The notes: generated by a model from the letters alone, not told the origin. 64,000 nt of DNA from Paraburkholderia madseniana (GCF_009690905.1 NZ_VOSW01000002.1:124001-188000), one strand, 5' to 3'; shown: positions 17,210-28,333, counted from the first letter of the stretch. Translations and numbers: made by a program.

Positions 17210-17547
17210 CGAGCGTCGCGGCCCGAGGGACGCGCGCCATGACGCTGCGCGTGCGCGGCGCTGCAGAAAGGCTGCCCCGCCACCACCACGGAGTCGCTCT
17301 TCGGCGCGTGCACGCCGCACTCGGCGCAACGGATCATCGGCTCGGCGAGCTGGGGCTGCGCTTGCGGCGCATTGGGTCCACGCGCGCCGCCATTCGGACC
17401 GCTCTGGCCTCTTGCACCGCCGGCACCCGCGGCGCCATTCGCACCGGCGCCGGTGCGTTGCGACGCTTGCGCGTCATGGCGACGCAGCGCCTTGACCAGC
17501 CACTGGCCAACGATGAACAACAGGATCAGCAGAAAAATTTGTCGCAT
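17206..17547 (-). CDS. PP0621-family small membrane protein with metal-binding C-terminus
   Basis: A 113-residue protein of unknown function. Residues 2-20 (RQIFLLILLFIVGQWLVK) form one membrane helix. A Gly/Ala/Pro-rich linker follows (30-70), and the C-terminal part has CAECGVHAPKSDS...FCSAAHAQRHG, a Cys/His set that could bind zinc. Sits between the CcsA-like gene and ampD in one minus-strand operon, overlapping ampD by 4 bp. Confidence 0.85.
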   Translation of the reverse strand: MRQIFLLILLFIVGQWLVKALRRHDAQASQRTGAGANGAAGAGGARGQSGPNGGARGPNAPQAQPQLAEPMIRCAECGVHAPKSDSVVVAGQPFCSAAHAQRHGARPSGRDAR

Positions 17548-17557
17548 AGCAGGACAC

Positions 17558-18484
17558 TCACACTACAGCACGGTGCAACAGCACCTCGAATACGAAACGG
17601 CTGCCGACGTACGCCAGCAACAGCGCGACGAACGACGCCAGCACCCAGCGCAATGCCGCACGGCCGCGCCAGCCGGAAACCTTGCGCGCAGTCAGCAGCG
17701 CGCCGAACATCACCCAGGAAAGAATCGCGAAGACGGTCTTGTGATCGAGCCGCAAGGCGCGGTCGACCAGTTGCTCGCTGAACAGGATGCCCGATACCAG
17801 CGTCAGCGTGAGCAGCACGAAGCCGGCGCCGATCAGACGGAACAGCAGCTTTTCAAGTGTCAGCAGCGGCGGCAAGGTGTCGAGCCAGCTCGACAGCCAG
17901 CCGTTGCCCGCCGCAGCCGTATTGCGTTGCGACATGCCGCCGCGCATGGCATGCAGACGCCGCTCGACCAGCAGCATCAGAACCGCGTGCAGCGCCGCGA
18001 TCGCGAACAAGCCGTACGCGATATTGGCGATCAGAAAATGCAGCTTGAACATCGGCGCGGCTGAATACGGCAGCACGCGCACGCCATTGAACGCCAGCGG
18101 CAATAAAGAAGCGACGCAGGCAAGCGGCAACACCAGCAGGCGCAAGCCGTCGAGTGGAAAGAAAAAGCTCTCGATCCAGTAGATGCCGGCGCCGAGCCAG
18201 AACATCGCCGACAGCGCGAACGCGAAACCGAACACCATCGCGTTTTGGGGAAAGATGGTGGTGTGCAGCAGCACGCCGTGGGCAAGCAGCGCGACAAACA
18301 GCAGCGCGCGGCCCGAGGTGCTCATGCCCGAAGCGGCCGATGAGGCCGGGATGCCCGCGGAGACGGGCACCGGCGGCACGCTCTCGAGCATGGGGCGCAA
18401 GGCGGCGTGCCGGTGCGAGCGCCAGCCGGCCACGGCTAGACCGCCGTAGAGGAGCGCAGTGAGGGCATACAGTACAATATCCAT
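17558..18484 (-). CDS. CcsA/YpjD-like cytochrome c assembly membrane protein
   Basis: A 308-residue integral membrane protein with about eight predicted helices (for example IVLYALTALLYGGLAVAG at the start and ALRWVLASFVALLLAYVGS near the end). It belongs to the CcmC/CcsA/YpjD superfamily of haem-handling proteins. The YpjD subgroup is often found beside ffh, as here, where ffh is divergent. A full cytochrome c synthetase role is not proven because the WWD haem motif is not clear. The -10-like sequence TAAACT lies seven bases before the ATG. Confidence 0.82.
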   Translation of the reverse strand: MDIVLYALTALLYGGLAVAGWRSHRHAALRPMLESVPPVPVSAGIPASSAASGMSTSGRALLFVALLAHGVLLHTTIFPQNAMVFGFAFALSAMFWLGAGIYWIESFFFPLDGLRLLVLPLACVASLLPLAFNGVRVLPYSAAPMFKLHFLIANIAYGLFAIAALHAVLMLLVERRLHAMRGGMSQRNTAAAGNGWLSSWLDTLPPLLTLEKLLFRLIGAGFVLLTLTLVSGILFSEQLVDRALRLDHKTVFAILSWVMFGALLTARKVSGWRGRAALRWVLASFVALLLAYVGSRFVFEVLLHRAVV

Positions 18485-18565
18485 ATTCGAAGTTTACACT
18501 AGGCCCCTGCTCCGCGACGTCTCCCTCATCGCGCCCCGCTCCGGCCGCACAGTTCATCGCTCCCC

Positions 18566-19933
18566 ATGCTCGACAATCTGACTCAACGGATGGCGCGCGT
18601 CGTCAAGACGCTGCGCGGCGAAGCCCGGCTCACCGAGGCGAACACCCAGGAAATGCTGCGTGAAGTGCGCCTCGCGCTCCTCGAAGCGGACGTGGCGCTG
18701 CCCGTCGTGCGCGAGTTCATCGCCAAGGTGAAGGAAAAAGCGCTCGGCGAGGAGGTGATCAGCAGCCTGTCCCCGGGTCAGGCGCTGGTCGGCGTGGTGC
18801 AGCGCGAGCTGACCGCGATCATCGGCGGCGACTATGAAGGCAAGGCTGTCGAGCTGAACCTCGCCGTCACGCCGCCGGCCGTCATCCTGATGGCGGGTCT
18901 GCAAGGCGCCGGCAAAACGACCACGGTCGGCAAGCTCGCCAAGCTCCTGCGCGAAAAGTACAAGAAGAAGGTCCTCACCGTTTCGTGCGACGTCTACCGC
19001 CCGGCTGCTATTGCGCAGTTGAAGACGGTGACCGAGCAGGTCGGCGCGGACTTCTTCCCGTCGGAACCGGATCAGAAGCCAGTGGATATCGCGATCGCCG
19101 CGGTGGATTGGGCCAAGCGCCACTACCACGACGTGCTGCTGGTCGACACGGCCGGCCGTCTGGGTATCGACGAAGCGATGATGGCCGAAATCACCGCGCT
19201 GCACAGCACGCTGAAACCGGCGGAAACGCTGTTCGTCGTCGACGCGATGCTCGGCCAGGACGCGGTCAACACCGCGAAGGCCTTTAGCGACGCATTGCCG
19301 CTCACCGGCGTCGTCCTCACCAAGCTCGACGGCGATTCACGCGGTGGCGCGGCGCTCTCCGTGCGCCACGTGACGGGCAAGCCGATCAAGTTCGTCGGCG
19401 TCGCCGAAAAGCTCGATGGCCTCGAAATTTTCTACCCGGATCGCATGGCGAACCGGATTCTCGGCATGGGCGACATTCTCGCCCTCGTCGAAGAAGCACA
19501 ACGCGGTGTGGACGTTCAGGCCGCGCAGAAGCTCGCCGACAAGGTCAAGAAAGGCGGCGACTTCGACCTCAACGATTTCCGCACGCAGCTTACGCAGATG
19601 AAGAGCATGGGCGGCCTGTCGTCGCTGATGGACAAGCTGCCCGCGCAGTTCCAGCAGGCCGCTGCCGGCGCCAATATGGGCATGGCCGAATCGCAGATGC
19701 GCCGCATGGAAGGCATCATCAATTCGATGACACCGCTGGAGCGCGCCAAGCCCGATCTGATCAAGGCCACCCGCAAGCGCCGCATTGCCGCCGGCGCGGG
19801 CGTGCAGGTGCAGGAAGTCAACCGCATGCTGAATCAGTACGACCAGATGCGCACGATGATGAAAAAGCTGAAGGGCGGCAATCTGCAAAAGATGATGCGC
19901 GGCATGAAGGGCATGATGCCCGGCATGCGCTAA
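18566..19933 (+). CDS. ffh: Signal recognition particle protein Ffh (SRP54)
   Basis: GTPase that binds signal peptides on ribosomes together with 4.5S RNA and delivers them to FtsY. The 455-residue protein has the N domain (1-90), the G domain with P-loop GLQGAGKTTT (about 112-121), DTAGRL and TKLDGDSRGG, and the methionine-rich M domain from about 300 ending in MRGMKGMMPGMR. Length and motif order are standard. Divergent from the CcsA-like gene with an 81-bp spacer. Confidence 0.98.
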   Translation: MLDNLTQRMARVVKTLRGEARLTEANTQEMLREVRLALLEADVALPVVREFIAKVKEKALGEEVISSLSPGQALVGVVQRELTAIIGGDYEGKAVELNLAVTPPAVILMAGLQGAGKTTTVGKLAKLLREKYKKKVLTVSCDVYRPAAIAQLKTVTEQVGADFFPSEPDQKPVDIAIAAVDWAKRHYHDVLLVDTAGRLGIDEAMMAEITALHSTLKPAETLFVVDAMLGQDAVNTAKAFSDALPLTGVVLTKLDGDSRGGAALSVRHVTGKPIKFVGVAEKLDGLEIFYPDRMANRILGMGDILALVEEAQRGVDVQAAQKLADKVKKGGDFDLNDFRTQLTQMKSMGGLSSLMDKLPAQFQQAAAGANMGMAESQMRRMEGIINSMTPLERAKPDLIKATRKRRIAAGAGVQVQEVNRMLNQYDQMRTMMKKLKGGNLQKMMRGMKGMMPGMR

Positions 19934-20076
19934 GCTTTAGCAAGACGGCGGCGCGCGTGCTTCCGTGCGTAAACAACGGCACGCGCGGCTGACTCCGGAT
20001 TTGTGCGGGTTTATTCTGTACCGCACGCCGTCGTTCTCACCCACACTATGTATACAGTTACCGCCCGTCAGACGTC

Positions 20077-20628
20077 ATGAACCGCGAAGAAGCTCTCCAT
20101 ATTTTTAGCCACTCCGAAGAAATCGTTTCGGCCGACGACGTCAACGCGTCGATCAGCGGCATGGCTGCCGCCATCCGCAACGAGATGAGCGAGGACTTCC
20201 CGCTCGTGCTGTCGGTGATGGGCGGCGCGGCGGTGTTCACCGGCATGTTGCTGCCGCACCTCGATTTCCCGCTCGAGTTCGACTACATCCACCTGACCCG
20301 CTATCGCAACACCACCAAGGGTGGCAATGAGATGCAGTGGCGCGTGGCGCCGGCTGAGTCGGTGAAGGATCGCGTCGTGCTGGTGCTCGACGACATCCTC
20401 GACGAAGGCGAGACGATGGCCGCGATCCGCGATCGCATCCTCGCGATGGGCGCGAAGCGCTTCCTGAGCGCGGTGCTGTGCGAGAAGATCATTCCGAAGG
20501 CCAAGCCGCTGCGCCCGGATTACTGTGGTTTCGAAGTGCCGGACCGTTACGTGTTCGGTTGCGGGATGGATGCGAAAGGCTACTGGCGCAACCTGCCGAC
20601 TATTCGGGCGTTGACCGAAGGGGCTTAA
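20077..20628 (+). CDS. hpt: Hypoxanthine-guanine phosphoribosyltransferase
   Basis: Purine salvage: converts hypoxanthine or guanine plus PRPP to IMP or GMP. The 183-residue protein has the PRPP-binding signature VVLVLDDILDEGET at about 108-121, the dimer loop around DYIHLTRY, and the C-terminal YVFGCGMD segment that contacts the purine. It stands alone between ffh and a bidirectional terminator. Confidence 0.9.
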   Translation: MNREEALHIFSHSEEIVSADDVNASISGMAAAIRNEMSEDFPLVLSVMGGAAVFTGMLLPHLDFPLEFDYIHLTRYRNTTKGGNEMQWRVAPAESVKDRVVLVLDDILDEGETMAAIRDRILAMGAKRFLSAVLCEKIIPKAKPLRPDYCGFEVPDRYVFGCGMDAKGYWRNLPTIRALTEGA

Positions 20629-20679
20629 CTTAAAGCCAGGTTGGTTTGGCGGCGCCATTTACGGCGCGCACCGGCGTAA

Positions 20680-20705
20680 AAAAAGCGGCCCACTGGCCGC
20701 TTTTT
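20680..20705. terminator. Bidirectional terminator between hpt and marC
   Basis: Perfect 11-bp arms AAAAAGCGGCC (20680-20690) and GGCCGCTTTTT (20695-20705) with loop CACT. A runs on one side and T runs on the other allow termination of hpt (plus) and of proS-marC (minus). Confidence 0.9.
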
Positions 20706-20766
20706 GTTTATCAGGCAGGTGATAGCACTGCTGCGCTACCGCGCTGAACCCCATACCCGATCTCAC

Positions 20767-21366
20767 TCAAAGTTGATGCACAAAAGAGCGGATACCGCCG
20801 AGCATCATTTCGACTGAGATCGCCACCAGCACCAATCCCATTAGCCGCTCAAAGGCCATCATCGCGCGCTCGCCGAGCCACGCCTGAATGCGCTCCGCCA
20901 GCATCAGCACGATCGCGCAGACGATCATTGTGACGGTCAGCGCACCGATCCACTCGAACATCTTGCCGGGCGCCTGCGACGTCAACAACATCACCGTCGC
21001 CAGCGCCGACGGGCCAGCCAGTGCCGGAATGGCAAGAGGCACGATGAGCGGCTCGCCGCCGCGCGTGTCACCGCCGAACGGACCGTCAGGATGCGGAAAC
21101 ACCATCCTGAGCGCAATCAGAAACAGCACAATCCCGCCACCGATGCGCAAAGACTGGTCGGTCAGACTCATCATGCGCAGGAAGCGGTCGCCGACCACCA
21201 TGAAGACCAGCAGGATCGCGAAGGCGATCGCCACCTCGCGGAGAATGACGATCGTGCGCCGCTTAGGCGATACGCTGCGCAGACAACTGATAAAGAGCGG
21301 AATATTGCCGAGCGGATCGGTGATCAGAATCAGCAGGACGGTCGCGGATACGAAGGTGTACTCCAC
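20767..21366 (-). CDS. MarC-family inner-membrane protein
   Basis: A 199-residue protein with six predicted membrane helices, opening with YTFVSATVLLILITDPLGNIP, the NPLG-like signature of the MarC/YchE family. Once linked to antibiotic resistance, the family's real transport role is unclear. The start is a GTG preceded by GGAG at about 7 bp. It begins 12 bp after the proS stop, so it is probably cotranscribed with proS. Confidence 0.9.
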   Translation of the reverse strand: MEYTFVSATVLLILITDPLGNIPLFISCLRSVSPKRRTIVILREVAIAFAILLVFMVVGDRFLRMMSLTDQSLRIGGGIVLFLIALRMVFPHPDGPFGGDTRGGEPLIVPLAIPALAGPSALATVMLLTSQAPGKMFEWIGALTVTMIVCAIVLMLAERIQAWLGERAMMAFERLMGLVLVAISVEMMLGGIRSFVHQL

Positions 21367-21378
21367 CGTCCGCTCCGC

Positions 21379-23115
21379 TTATTGCGCCAATGCTGCGCGA
21401 ACCTTGCCGATCACCGTTTGGGCGGCGTCTTCGACCGGCAGCAGCGTCGCTTCAGCGTCGCGGCGGCCTTGATACTCGAGCTTGCCGTCCTTGAGACCAC
21501 GATCGCCGATCACCAGACGATGCGGCACGCCGATCAGCTCCCAGTCGGCGAACATCACGCCCGGACGTTCGCCGCGATCGTCGAGGATCACGTCGACACC
21601 GGCTTCGACCAGTTCCGCGTACAGCTTGTCGGCCTGCTCACGCACGGCTTCGCTGCGGTCGTAACCCATCGGGCACAGCACGACCTCGAACGGTGCGATC
21701 GACTCCGGCCAGATGATGCCCTTGTCGTCGAAATTCTGTTCGATCGCCGCGCCCAGAATACGCGTGATGCCGATGCCGTAGCAGCCCATTTCCATCGGCT
21801 GCGGCTTGCCGTTCTCGTCGAGACAGGTCGCGTTCATCGCTTCCGAGTATTTCTTGCCGAGCTGGAACACGTGGCCGACTTCGATGCCACGGCAGATGTC
21901 GATCACGCCCTTGCCGTCCGGCGACGGATCCCCCTTCTTCACATTGCGGATATCGGCGATGACCGGCTCCGGCAGATCGCGGCCCCAGTTCACGCCGGTG
22001 GTGTGGTAATCCACTTCGTTCGTACCCACCACGAAGTCGCTCATGTTCGCGACTGTGCGATCCGCGACGACTTTGATCGGCTTCTTCGTGTTGATCGGGC
22101 CGAGATAACCCGGCGGCGTGCCGAAGGTCTCGATGATCTCGGCTTCGGTCGCCATGCGGAAGTCCGCCAGACCCGGCAGCTTGCTTGCCTTGATCTCGTT
22201 CAGCTCGTGATCGCCGCGCAGCATCAGCAACCAGATGGTCGGTTCGGCGCCTTCGTTTTCCGTGGCGAGAATGATCGACTTGATGGTGCGCTCGAGCGGG
22301 ATGTTCAGCAGCTCGGCCACGGCCTCGCACTTTGCTTTGCCCGGCGTCGCGGTCTTCTTCATCTCTTCGGTCGGCGCTGCGCGTTCCGCGTACAGCGGCA
22401 ACGCTTCGGCCGCCTCAACGTTCGCAGCGAACTCCGAGGTCGGGCAATACGCGATCGCGTCTTCCCCGGTGTCGGCGATCACGTGGAATTCGTGTGAGCC
22501 GCTGCCGCCGATCGAACCGTTGTCCGCTGCCACTGCGCGGAAATCCAGGCCGAGGCGTGTGAAGATACGCACGTACGCGTCGTACATCTTGCGATACGAC
22601 TCGCGCAGGCCTTCCGCGTCCTTGTCGAACGAGTACGCGTCTTTCATGATGAACTCGCGGCCACGCATCACGCCGAAACGCGGACGGATCTCGTCGCGAA
22701 ACTTCGTCTGGATCTGATAGAAGTTCACGGGCAACTGGCGGTAGCTCTTGATCTGGCCGCGCGCGATATCCGTGACCACTTCTTCGTGGGTCGGTCCGAG
22801 CACAAAATCGGATTGCTTGCGATCCTTGAAGCGCAGCAGTTCGGGGCCGTACTTTTCCCAACGGCCCGATTCCTGCCACAGTTCAGCCGGCTGCACCGAA
22901 GGCATCAACAGTTCGATCGCGCCTGCCCGGTTCATTTCTTCGCGCACGATGGCTTCCACCTTGCGGATCGAACGCAGGCCGATGGGCAGGTAGTTATAGA
23001 TGCCACCGGCAACGCGGCGGATCATGCCGGCGCGTACCATGAGCTTGTGGCTGACGATCTCGGCGTCGGCGGGCGCTTCTTTCAGTGTGCCGATAAAGAA
23101 ACGGGAAGCTTTCAT
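21379..23115 (-). CDS. proS: Prolyl-tRNA synthetase
   Basis: Charges tRNA-Pro. The 578-residue bacterial-type class II enzyme has motif 1 region [15 protein letters not shown] (about 38-52), motif 2 around [17 protein letters not shown], an editing INS domain between motifs 2 and 3 (about 220-400), motif 3 [13 protein letters not shown], and the anticodon-binding C-terminal domain. A tRNA-Pro(CGG) gene lies at 29.4 kb. A hairpin sits just upstream of the start codon. Confidence 0.97.
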   Translation of the reverse strand: MKASRFFIGTLKEAPADAEIVSHKLMVRAGMIRRVAGGIYNYLPIGLRSIRKVEAIVREEMNRAGAIELLMPSVQPAELWQESGRWEKYGPELLRFKDRKQSDFVLGPTHEEVVTDIARGQIKSYRQLPVNFYQIQTKFRDEIRPRFGVMRGREFIMKDAYSFDKDAEGLRESYRKMYDAYVRIFTRLGLDFRAVAADNGSIGGSGSHEFHVIADTGEDAIAYCPTSEFAANVEAAEALPLYAERAAPTEEMKKTATPGKAKCEAVAELLNIPLERTIKSIILATENEGAEPTIWLLMLRGDHELNEIKASKLPGLADFRMATEAEIIETFGTPPGYLGPINTKKPIKVVADRTVANMSDFVVGTNEVDYHTTGVNWGRDLPEPVIADIRNVKKGDPSPDGKGVIDICRGIEVGHVFQLGKKYSEAMNATCLDENGKPQPMEMGCYGIGITRILGAAIEQNFDDKGIIWPESIAPFEVVLCPMGYDRSEAVREQADKLYAELVEAGVDVILDDRGERPGVMFADWELIGVPHRLVIGDRGLKDGKLEYQGRRDAEATLLPVEDAAQTVIGKVRAALAQ

Positions 23116-23126
23116 TCAGATTTTCC

Positions 23127-23153
23127 AAAAGCGGCGGCTCCGGAGGGACCGCC
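23127..23153 (-). promoter_or_regulatory. Terminator-like hairpin in the proS leader
   Basis: On the minus strand GGCGGTCC pairs with GGA(G)CCGCC, one bulged G, loop CTCC. It is followed by GCTTTT and then GGAAAA, the probable ribosome binding site of proS. A hairpin plus short U run this close to the start could attenuate or mask translation. Confidence 0.4.
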
Positions 23154-23448
23154 CGAAAGGTGAAAACGGTGGGGAAACCGACACAGACCCGGCCTCGCGC
23201 CGGCACGGACTTGCCACATACCCGGCCAAAGTCTGTCCAGGAATCCGGCTCAGACCCGGCAAATGGTCCGCGTATACCAGGCAAAACCCCGGCAAAACCG
23301 GCCCGATCGCGGCGCCGAAGCCGCCGCGCAAAGCCTTTGCAGCAAGGGATAAGGCACGGAAAGACTGACAGGCTACCGCAAACGCGGGCCTTTTGCGGCG
23401 AATCGTTCCAATCTGGTGCGAATCGGTGCGTCGGGTCCGTTATCTGTT

Positions 23449-23454
23449 TATAAT
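23449..23454 (+). promoter_or_regulatory. Candidate -10 of rppH
   Basis: Perfect TATAAT 34 bases before the rppH ATG. No clear -35 is visible at the expected distance. Confidence 0.4.
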
Positions 23455-23487
23455 CAAAGCAATTTTAAAGGATTCGAAGGTGGTTGT

Positions 23488-24231
23488 ATGCTGGATCGTG
23501 AAGGCTTTCGCCCGAACGTCGGCATCATCCTCTTGAACGCGCACAACGAGGTGTTTTGGGGCAAACGGCTCCGTGAACATTCCTGGCAGTTTCCCCAAGG
23601 GGGCATCAAGTACGGAGAGACCCCCGTGCAAGCGATGTATCGGGAGTTACACGAAGAAACCGGGCTGCTTCCTGAGCACGTCAAGGTGATCGGTCGCACG
23701 CGCGACTGGTTGCGTTACGAGGTGCCTGACAAGTTCATCAAGCGCGAAGTACGCGGTCATTACCGCGGCCAGAAACAAATCTGGTTCTTGCTCCGGATGG
23801 TTGGACGCGATTGCGACATTTGCTTGCGCGCCACCGACCACCCTGAGTTCGATGCGTGGCGCTGGAACGAGTACTGGGTGCCGCTCGACTGTGTGATCGA
23901 GTTCAAGCGGGATGTGTATCAGTTGGCGCTGACGGAGCTATCCCGTTTCATGCGCCGGGCTGCGCCGCGTGCGGAAAAACCTGGCGGGCACCATGGGCCG
24001 CGTTATCCCCGGATAGCGTCGTCGATGGAAAGTCCGCCGGATTCGACGATGATGACGGTCACCACCTCGGTGACCACAGTCAGCATCGAAACGTCGATTC
24101 ACACGACGTTCGCGTCTGATTGCGGTCCGGGCTCCGGGTCGGTTGCCGAAGTTGGCTCCGCGTCGGAACACGAAGACGAATCGGAGCGCGAAACCGCCGG
24201 CTCGCTGTTCCGCCCTGGCGTGCGCAATTAA
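23488..24231 (+). CDS. rppH: RNA pyrophosphohydrolase with extended C-terminus
   Basis: Removes pyrophosphate from 5'-triphosphorylated mRNA and so starts RNase E-dependent decay. 247 residues from [15 protein letters not shown], preceded by GAAGGTGG; a longer in-frame start 72 bases upstream is rejected. The Nudix box [24 protein letters not shown] spans 38-61. E. coli RppH has about 176 residues. Here the catalytic domain ends near 160, and about 80 residues of low-complexity Thr/Ser, then acidic sequence follow (for example [17 protein letters not shown]). The tail looks disordered; its role is unknown. Confidence 0.93.
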   Translation: MLDREGFRPNVGIILLNAHNEVFWGKRLREHSWQFPQGGIKYGETPVQAMYRELHEETGLLPEHVKVIGRTRDWLRYEVPDKFIKREVRGHYRGQKQIWFLLRMVGRDCDICLRATDHPEFDAWRWNEYWVPLDCVIEFKRDVYQLALTELSRFMRRAAPRAEKPGGHHGPRYPRIASSMESPPDSTMMTVTTSVTTVSIETSIHTTFASDCGPGSGSVAEVGSASEHEDESERETAGSLFRPGVRN

Positions 24232-24307
24232 CAATTCTGTGCGGCTGTCCACGCCGCTTCTGCTGGTGCGGCTCAATGAGCCGCACCAGTGTTTCGAGGA
24301 AACCATA

Positions 24308-24865
24308 TTGAAAGCACTTGCTCTCGTCGTGGCGTGCGTCGCCACCGGCGCCCTGCTGGCTGGATGTTCGAGCGCCGGCAAACCTACCAATAAAGACGAC
24401 AGCGAGTTTGCCTACCTGTTGGACCGGCCGAGCACCTGGGTTGAAAACAAGGTGGACGCCTTGCCGCCGCTGCCGCAAGACTCGAATCTTCTGCCCTTCG
24501 AGGTTTCGGGCAATACGCCGCTGCATTTCGCGATCGATAGAAATTCGCTTACCGTCGGGACCGACGGCGTGGTGCGCTACACCGTCGTCGTAACGAGCCC
24601 GAGCGGCGCGCGCAACGTGAACTACGAAGGGATTCGCTGCGATACGTATGAATGGCGCCAGTACGCGGGGCTGAACGCCGATCACGACGGCTGGGATCAA
24701 ACCGTCGCCAACGACTTCAGGCGCATTGAGAATGGCGCGCTGAACGCCTATCAGGCTGCGCTGTATCAGGATTACCTGTGTGCGAACAAGATGCCCACGG
24801 GCAACGCCAAGCAAATTGTCGAGAACATCCGCTACAAGCGCACGCAGACCTCGTTGATTCACTAA
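24308..24865 (+). CDS. CNP1-like family lipoprotein
   Basis: A 185-residue exported lipoprotein of unknown function, with the WENKVDALPPLPQ and ITYEGIRCDTYEWR-like segments (here VNYEGIRCDTYEWRQY) of the CNP1-like family named after a cryptic neisserial protein. The start is a TTG preceded by GAGGA at 7 bp. It gives the signal peptide LKALALVVACVATGALLAGC with lipobox LLAGC. The longer reading frame upstream lacks a signal sequence at its N-terminus. It follows rppH by 76 bp and ends at a strong terminator. Confidence 0.85.
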   Translation: MKALALVVACVATGALLAGCSSAGKPTNKDDSEFAYLLDRPSTWVENKVDALPPLPQDSNLLPFEVSGNTPLHFAIDRNSLTVGTDGVVRYTVVVTSPSGARNVNYEGIRCDTYEWRQYAGLNADHDGWDQTVANDFRRIENGALNAYQAALYQDYLCANKMPTGNAKQIVENIRYKRTQTSLIH

Positions 24866-24916
24866 GGCCGTTTTCGCGAGCGTCCTTCTTCGAATGTGGA
24901 AGCCGCCGCGAATGTG

Positions 24917-24954
24917 AAAAAGCCGTTCCAGCTCACGCCGGAACGGCTTTTTTT
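24917..24954. terminator. Bidirectional terminator between the CNP1-like gene and proB
   Basis: Perfect 13-bp arms AAAAAGCCGTTCC (24917-24929) and GGAACGGCTTTTT (24940-24952) with a 10-base loop and further T residues. Serves the plus-strand lipoprotein gene and the minus-strand proB. Confidence 0.9.
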
Positions 24955-24979
24955 CTGTCGTGCGAACCGTGCTCGGGAG

Positions 24980-26098
24980 TCAGACCAGCACAAGGTTGTC
25001 GCGGTGAATCACCTCAGGCTCCAGCATATAGCCGAGCACCGATTCAATGTCGCCGCTCGGACGCCGCTGGATCAGCTTGGTTTCCGCGCTGCTGTAGTTC
25101 GTCAGGCCGCGCGCTACTTCACGCCCTGCCGCGCTCAGGCAAGCGATCACTTCGCCGCGCGCAAACGCGCCCTGCACACCGACGATGCCGATCGGCAGCA
25201 AACTCTTGCCGCCTTCGGTCAGCTTTTCGACTGCGCCGTCGTCGATCACCACGTGGCCGCGCACCTGCAGATGATCGGCCATCCATTGCTTGCGCGCCGC
25301 CATGCGTGCAGTGCGCGCGATCAACTGTGTGCCGATCGCCTCACCCGAGGCAAGCCGTGACAACACGTCTGCTTCACGCCCGCTCGCGATTACCGTATTG
25401 GCGCCGCTGTGCGCCGCGCGTTTGGCCGCGAGAATCTTGGTCAGCATGCCGCCTCGGCCCAAGCTCGAACCCGCGCCGCCCGCCATTGCTTCGAGCTCCG
25501 GCGCACCGGCATCCGCCTGCTGAACGAGCGTCGCGTTCGGATCCTTGCGCGGGTCTGCGGTGAAAAGCCCCTGCTGATCGGTGAGGATAATGAGCGCATC
25601 GCCTTCGATCAGATTGGCGACCAAGGCGCCTAGCGTGTCGTTGTCGCCGAACTTGATTTCGTCGGTAACGACCGTGTCGTTCTCGTTGATGATCGGCACG
25701 ACGCCCAGACGCAGCAGGGTCAGCAACGTGGAACGCGCGTTCAGATAGCGTTCGCGGTCGGCCAGATCGGCGTGGGTCAGCAGAATCTGCGCAGTCTGGA
25801 TCGAATGCTCGGCGAAGCGGCTTTCGTAGACTTGCGCGAGACCCATTTGACCGACAGCCGCGGCCGCCTGCAATTCGTCGATTTCGCGTGGCCGCTTGGT
25901 CCAGCCGAGCCGCTGCATCCCTTCGGCAATAGCACCCGAACTGACCAGCACCACTTCCTTGCCCTGCGCGCGCAGTGCTGCAATCTGCGCGGCCCAGCGG
26001 CCGATTGCAGCATGATCGAGGCCGCGCCCGTCATTCGTAACGAGGCTCGAGCCGACTTTCACTACCAATCGCCGTGAATCTGCGATGACGGAACGCAT
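24980..26098 (-). CDS. proB: Glutamate 5-kinase
   Basis: First step of proline synthesis: phosphorylates glutamate at the gamma-carboxyl. 372 residues from [20 protein letters not shown]; the upstream in-frame extension is Arg-rich and rejected. The amino-acid kinase domain has KVGSSLV (about 13-19), INENDTV and [11 protein letters not shown]. The last 75 residues form a PUA domain ([14 protein letters not shown]...). Probably cotranscribed with obgE, 73 bp upstream. Confidence 0.96.
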   Translation of the reverse strand: MRSVIADSRRLVVKVGSSLVTNDGRGLDHAAIGRWAAQIAALRAQGKEVVLVSSGAIAEGMQRLGWTKRPREIDELQAAAAVGQMGLAQVYESRFAEHSIQTAQILLTHADLADRERYLNARSTLLTLLRLGVVPIINENDTVVTDEIKFGDNDTLGALVANLIEGDALIILTDQQGLFTADPRKDPNATLVQQADAGAPELEAMAGGAGSSLGRGGMLTKILAAKRAAHSGANTVIASGREADVLSRLASGEAIGTQLIARTARMAARKQWMADHLQVRGHVVIDDGAVEKLTEGGKSLLPIGIVGVQGAFARGEVIACLSAAGREVARGLTNYSSAETKLIQRRPSGDIESVLGYMLEPEVIHRDNLVLV

Positions 26099-26171
26099 TG
26101 TGCGCGGTCTCCCAAGATGACGCGTGATGCATGCCGGCAGCCCGTGCAGGCGCCGGCGCTCAGGCTTGTTA

Positions 26172-27359
<1,188 letters not shown>

Positions 27360-27462
27360 CTATTTTGCCGCGCCCGCCGTGCGGTGGGCAATCGGCCGAT
27401 CGGCTAACCGCGCCGATTTGGCCGTGCAATCCGCCAATTCTTCGGACAAAAAGCGCTGCAAT

Positions 27463-27496
27463 AAAAAAAGCCCCGCGAACTTCGCGGGGCCTTTTT
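27463..27496. terminator. Terminator of the rplU-rpmA operon
   Basis: 8-bp arms GCCCCGCG (27470-27477) and CGCGGGGC (27483-27490) with loop AACTT. Read on the minus strand it is followed by seven U residues; A/T tracts flank both sides. It lies about 30 bases after the rpmA stop and before obgE. Confidence 0.85.
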
Positions 27497-27525
27497 CCGG
27501 TCCTGAAGCCCGTGCCTGATTAAAC

Positions 27526-27789
27526 TCAGACTGCTGCCGGGACGACGTTGACCATGTGCTTCTTCGCTGCGCCCTTCGTCGAAAAATTGACGTGGCCGTC
27601 CGTCAGCGCGAACAAGGTGTGATCCTTGCCGATACCGACGTTTTCGCCCGGGTGCATGCGCGTGCCACGTTGGCGAACGATGATGCCGCCAGCGTTGATG
27701 GCCTGACCGCCGTAAACCTTGACGCCGAGACGCTTCGATTCAGAGTCGCGGCCGTTGCGGGATGATCCGCCTGCCTTTTTGTGTGCCAT
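27526..27789 (-). CDS. rpmA: 50S ribosomal protein L27
   Basis: 87-residue component of the large subunit near the peptidyl-transferase centre. The start [20 protein letters not shown] and the motif [15 protein letters not shown] are invariant. It is 25 bp behind rplU and shares its promoter. Confidence 0.98.
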   Translation of the reverse strand: MAHKKAGGSSRNGRDSESKRLGVKVYGGQAINAGGIIVRQRGTRMHPGENVGIGKDHTLFALTDGHVNFSTKGAAKKHMVNVVPAAV

Positions 27790-27814
27790 TTGATTTGCTC
27801 CTTAACCGTTGCGC

Positions 27815-28126
27815 TTACGCGTTGATCGCGTCGATGCGCAGTTCGGTATAGTTCTGGCGGTGGCCGCCATGCTTCTGGTAGTGCTTCCGGCGACGCATCT
27901 TGAAGATGGTCACTTTTGCGTGACGACCTTGCGACACGACGGTAGCCTTGACGGAAGCCCCACTGACCAGCGGCGTACCGAACTTAATCGATTCGCCTTC
28001 GCCCACTGCGAGAACCTGGTCGAGCGTGATTTCAGCGTCAATGTCTGCCGGTATCTGTTCTACTTTAAGTTTTTCGCCGACGGCAACTTTATACTGCTTG
28101 CCACCGGTTTTTATGACCGCGTACAT
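27815..28126 (-). CDS. rplU: 50S ribosomal protein L21
   Basis: 103-residue large-subunit protein that binds 23S rRNA. Starts [15 protein letters not shown], the universal L21 N-terminus; the frame is open further upstream but has no supporting features. The C-terminal [17 protein letters not shown] block is the rRNA-binding signature. First gene of the rplU-rpmA operon, with a strong promoter 55 bp upstream. Confidence 0.98.
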   Translation of the reverse strand: MYAVIKTGGKQYKVAVGEKLKVEQIPADIDAEITLDQVLAVGEGESIKFGTPLVSGASVKATVVSQGRHAKVTIFKMRRRKHYQKHGGHRQNYTELRIDAINA

Positions 28127-28180
28127 TGAGAACCTCACTCTGTGTTCATTTTTCCCACGCACCGCGCGCGGAAACCCGTG

Positions 28181-28209
28181 ATTATACATAGAGTTAGCTG
28201 CTCGGTCAA
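28181..28209 (-). promoter_or_regulatory. Strong sigma70 promoter of rplU-rpmA
   Basis: On the minus strand TTGACC (28209-28204), a 17-bp spacer, then a perfect TATAAT (28186-28181). The predicted start lies about 50 bases before the rplU ATG. Confidence 0.8.
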
Positions 28210-28333
28210 AACTCATTGAGAGTCGCCGCGCGCACCGCCCGGCGACTTGCCGTCCAGCCCCGGCACACGGCCTGGCCGTTGCCTCCGTCGCGCCGTGCCG
28301 CAGCCTGCGACCCGGAACTGTCGCGATTCGCCT

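Larger units (their letters stand above)
23116..23487. other. Divergent spacer between proS and rppH
   Basis: About 370 bp with no gene. It contains a minus-strand hairpin directly before proS (23133-23153), a stretch of short CCGGCAAAACC-type repeats around 23225-23310 and a TATAAT -10 for rppH at 23449-23454. Confidence 0.6.

Noticed and set aside
23225..23310. CCGGCAAAACC-like short repeats upstream of rppH
   Set aside because: Irregular in length and spacing; could be chance in GC-rich DNA.
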